A stretch of DNA of 6,090 nucleotides from a bacterium (GTDB lineage Bacteria > Patescibacteria > Microgenomatia > Levybacterales > GWA1-39-11). Position numbers and translations under genes: made by a program. The stretch is taken from contig JAKAHW010000061.1 in NCBI GenBank assembly GCA_021825285.1, positions 1-6,090 on the forward strand. The letters are read 5' to 3'. The notes below the pieces were generated by a model. The model worked only from the letters and a program-made list of their open reading frames with translations, had not been told where the DNA came from and made no database searches. Of this stretch, positions 5,778-6,090 are shown piece by piece. Positions within the stretch are counted from its first letter, which is position 1, and each line of letters begins with the position of its first letter.

Positions 5778-6090
5778 TTAATTAGGCGTGCAGCAAAGCT
5801 GTCCAATTTGAATTGTTCCCGGAGCATTTTTAGTGCCTGAACAAGAACCACAAGTATATGTCTGTTGAGGAATTGGTGTCACGGTTGGGACAGTTGTGGG
5901 AACTGAAGATGTAGGGGTTGGAGTACTAGTAGGGTTTTGAACAGAACAAATTGGAGTTTTTATCTGTTTTGAATCCAAGTTTTCTCCCGTAACATCATTA
6001 TGTATTTCAAATGTATAAGTATAGTTGGTTTTTAAACCTGAATTTGGAGGAGTTAATTGATTTCCTTTTGCAGTATAACTTCCTGTTCCG
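5778..6090 (-). CDS. C-terminal end of a secreted/surface protein with Thr-Pro linker and Cys-rich tail (5' part outside window)
   Basis: The frame is open from the right edge to TAA at 5780-5778, giving 103 residues without the true start. The first 47 or so (with LTPPNSGL and TNYTYTFEI) look like the last strands of an Ig/fibronectin-III-like beta domain. A Thr/Pro/Ser/Val-rich linker follows (PTSTPTPTSSVPTTVPTVTP), typical of extended, often glycosylated spacers in exported proteins. The last 26 residues hold four cysteines (CGSC, then CC near the end), and one more Cys lies just before the linker; extracellular disulphides are likely. No LPXTG or C-terminal hydrophobic anchor is present. 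The signal peptide would be in the missing part. Linkers of this kind are frequent in exported proteins of Microgenomates-type bacteria, which is a recollection and not a search result. The TTG at 5978-5976 is in frame but is an internal Leu codon rather than a start. Confidence 0.75.
   Translation of the reverse strand, partial: GTGSYTAKGNQLTPPNSGLKTNYTYTFEIHNDVTGENLDSKQIKTPICSVQNPTSTPTPTSSVPTTVPTVTPIPQQTYTCGSCSGTKNAPGTIQIGQLCCTPN

Noticed and set aside
5745..5780. Possible terminator for the surface protein gene (GGC...GCC followed by CCATTTTTG on the minus strand)
   Set aside because: Only three pairs form and the T run is offset from the stem; too weak to annotate.
1..6090. Alternative genetic code with TGA read as an amino acid (as in Gracilibacteria and Absconditabacteria)
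   Set aside because: All visible genes are full length with the standard code, and Trp is encoded by TGG. No gene appears broken by an in-frame TGA.
1..6090. tRNA, rRNA, CRISPR array, insertion sequence or attachment site
   Set aside because: No cloverleaf-like segment, regularly spaced repeat, transposase motif or long inverted or direct repeat was seen. The gaps between genes are all under 90 bases.

Overview
The window looks like a stretch of AT-rich chromosome from a small-genome bacterium, most likely a member of the Candidate Phyla Radiation (Patescibacteria), perhaps close to Microgenomates. This is inferred from several traits: small intergenic gaps, start codons a few bases downstream of good -10 boxes with no Shine-Dalgarno site, a short class B J-domain protein, and a secreted protein ending in a Thr/Pro linker and a Cys-rich tail. 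Ordinary code use is supported: intact genes stop at TAA or TAG, and none needs TGA read as sense. No RNA gene, mobile element or CRISPR array is visible.

Left part (1-3840). A divergent pair lies around 746-831. The minus-strand gene is a pyruvate-carboxyltransferase (HMGL-like, isopropylmalate or homocitrate synthase type) enzyme that runs off the left edge. The plus-strand gene is a single-chain aconitase/isopropylmalate-dehydratase homologue with the small swivel domain placed before the iron-sulphur catalytic part. These are the first two steps of a 2-oxoacid chain-elongation route (condensation, then isomerisation). The usual third enzyme, a decarboxylating dehydrogenase, is not in the window. 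The dehydratase gene ends tail to tail, overlapping by 9 bases, with a minus-strand gene whose product I read as a divergent YrdC/Sua5-like protein with an altered nucleotide-site motif. Its -10 region shares an 11-base stretch with that of the synthase gene.

Right part (3841-6090). A 45-base divergent promoter region separates the YrdC-like gene from a plus-strand membrane protein of unknown function (189 aa). Next comes a 104-aa three-helix membrane protein, the only gene here with a strong Shine-Dalgarno site. Convergent with it is a minus-strand DnaJ/CbpA-type co-chaperone, and upstream of that, on the same strand, is the C-terminal end of a secreted, probably surface-attached protein.

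The main point of interest is the trio of synthase, permuted dehydratase and YrdC-like protein. They may serve an undescribed small-molecule pathway in an organism type that usually lacks amino-acid biosynthesis. That is a hypothesis from domain identity and gene context; the substrates cannot be read from the sequence.
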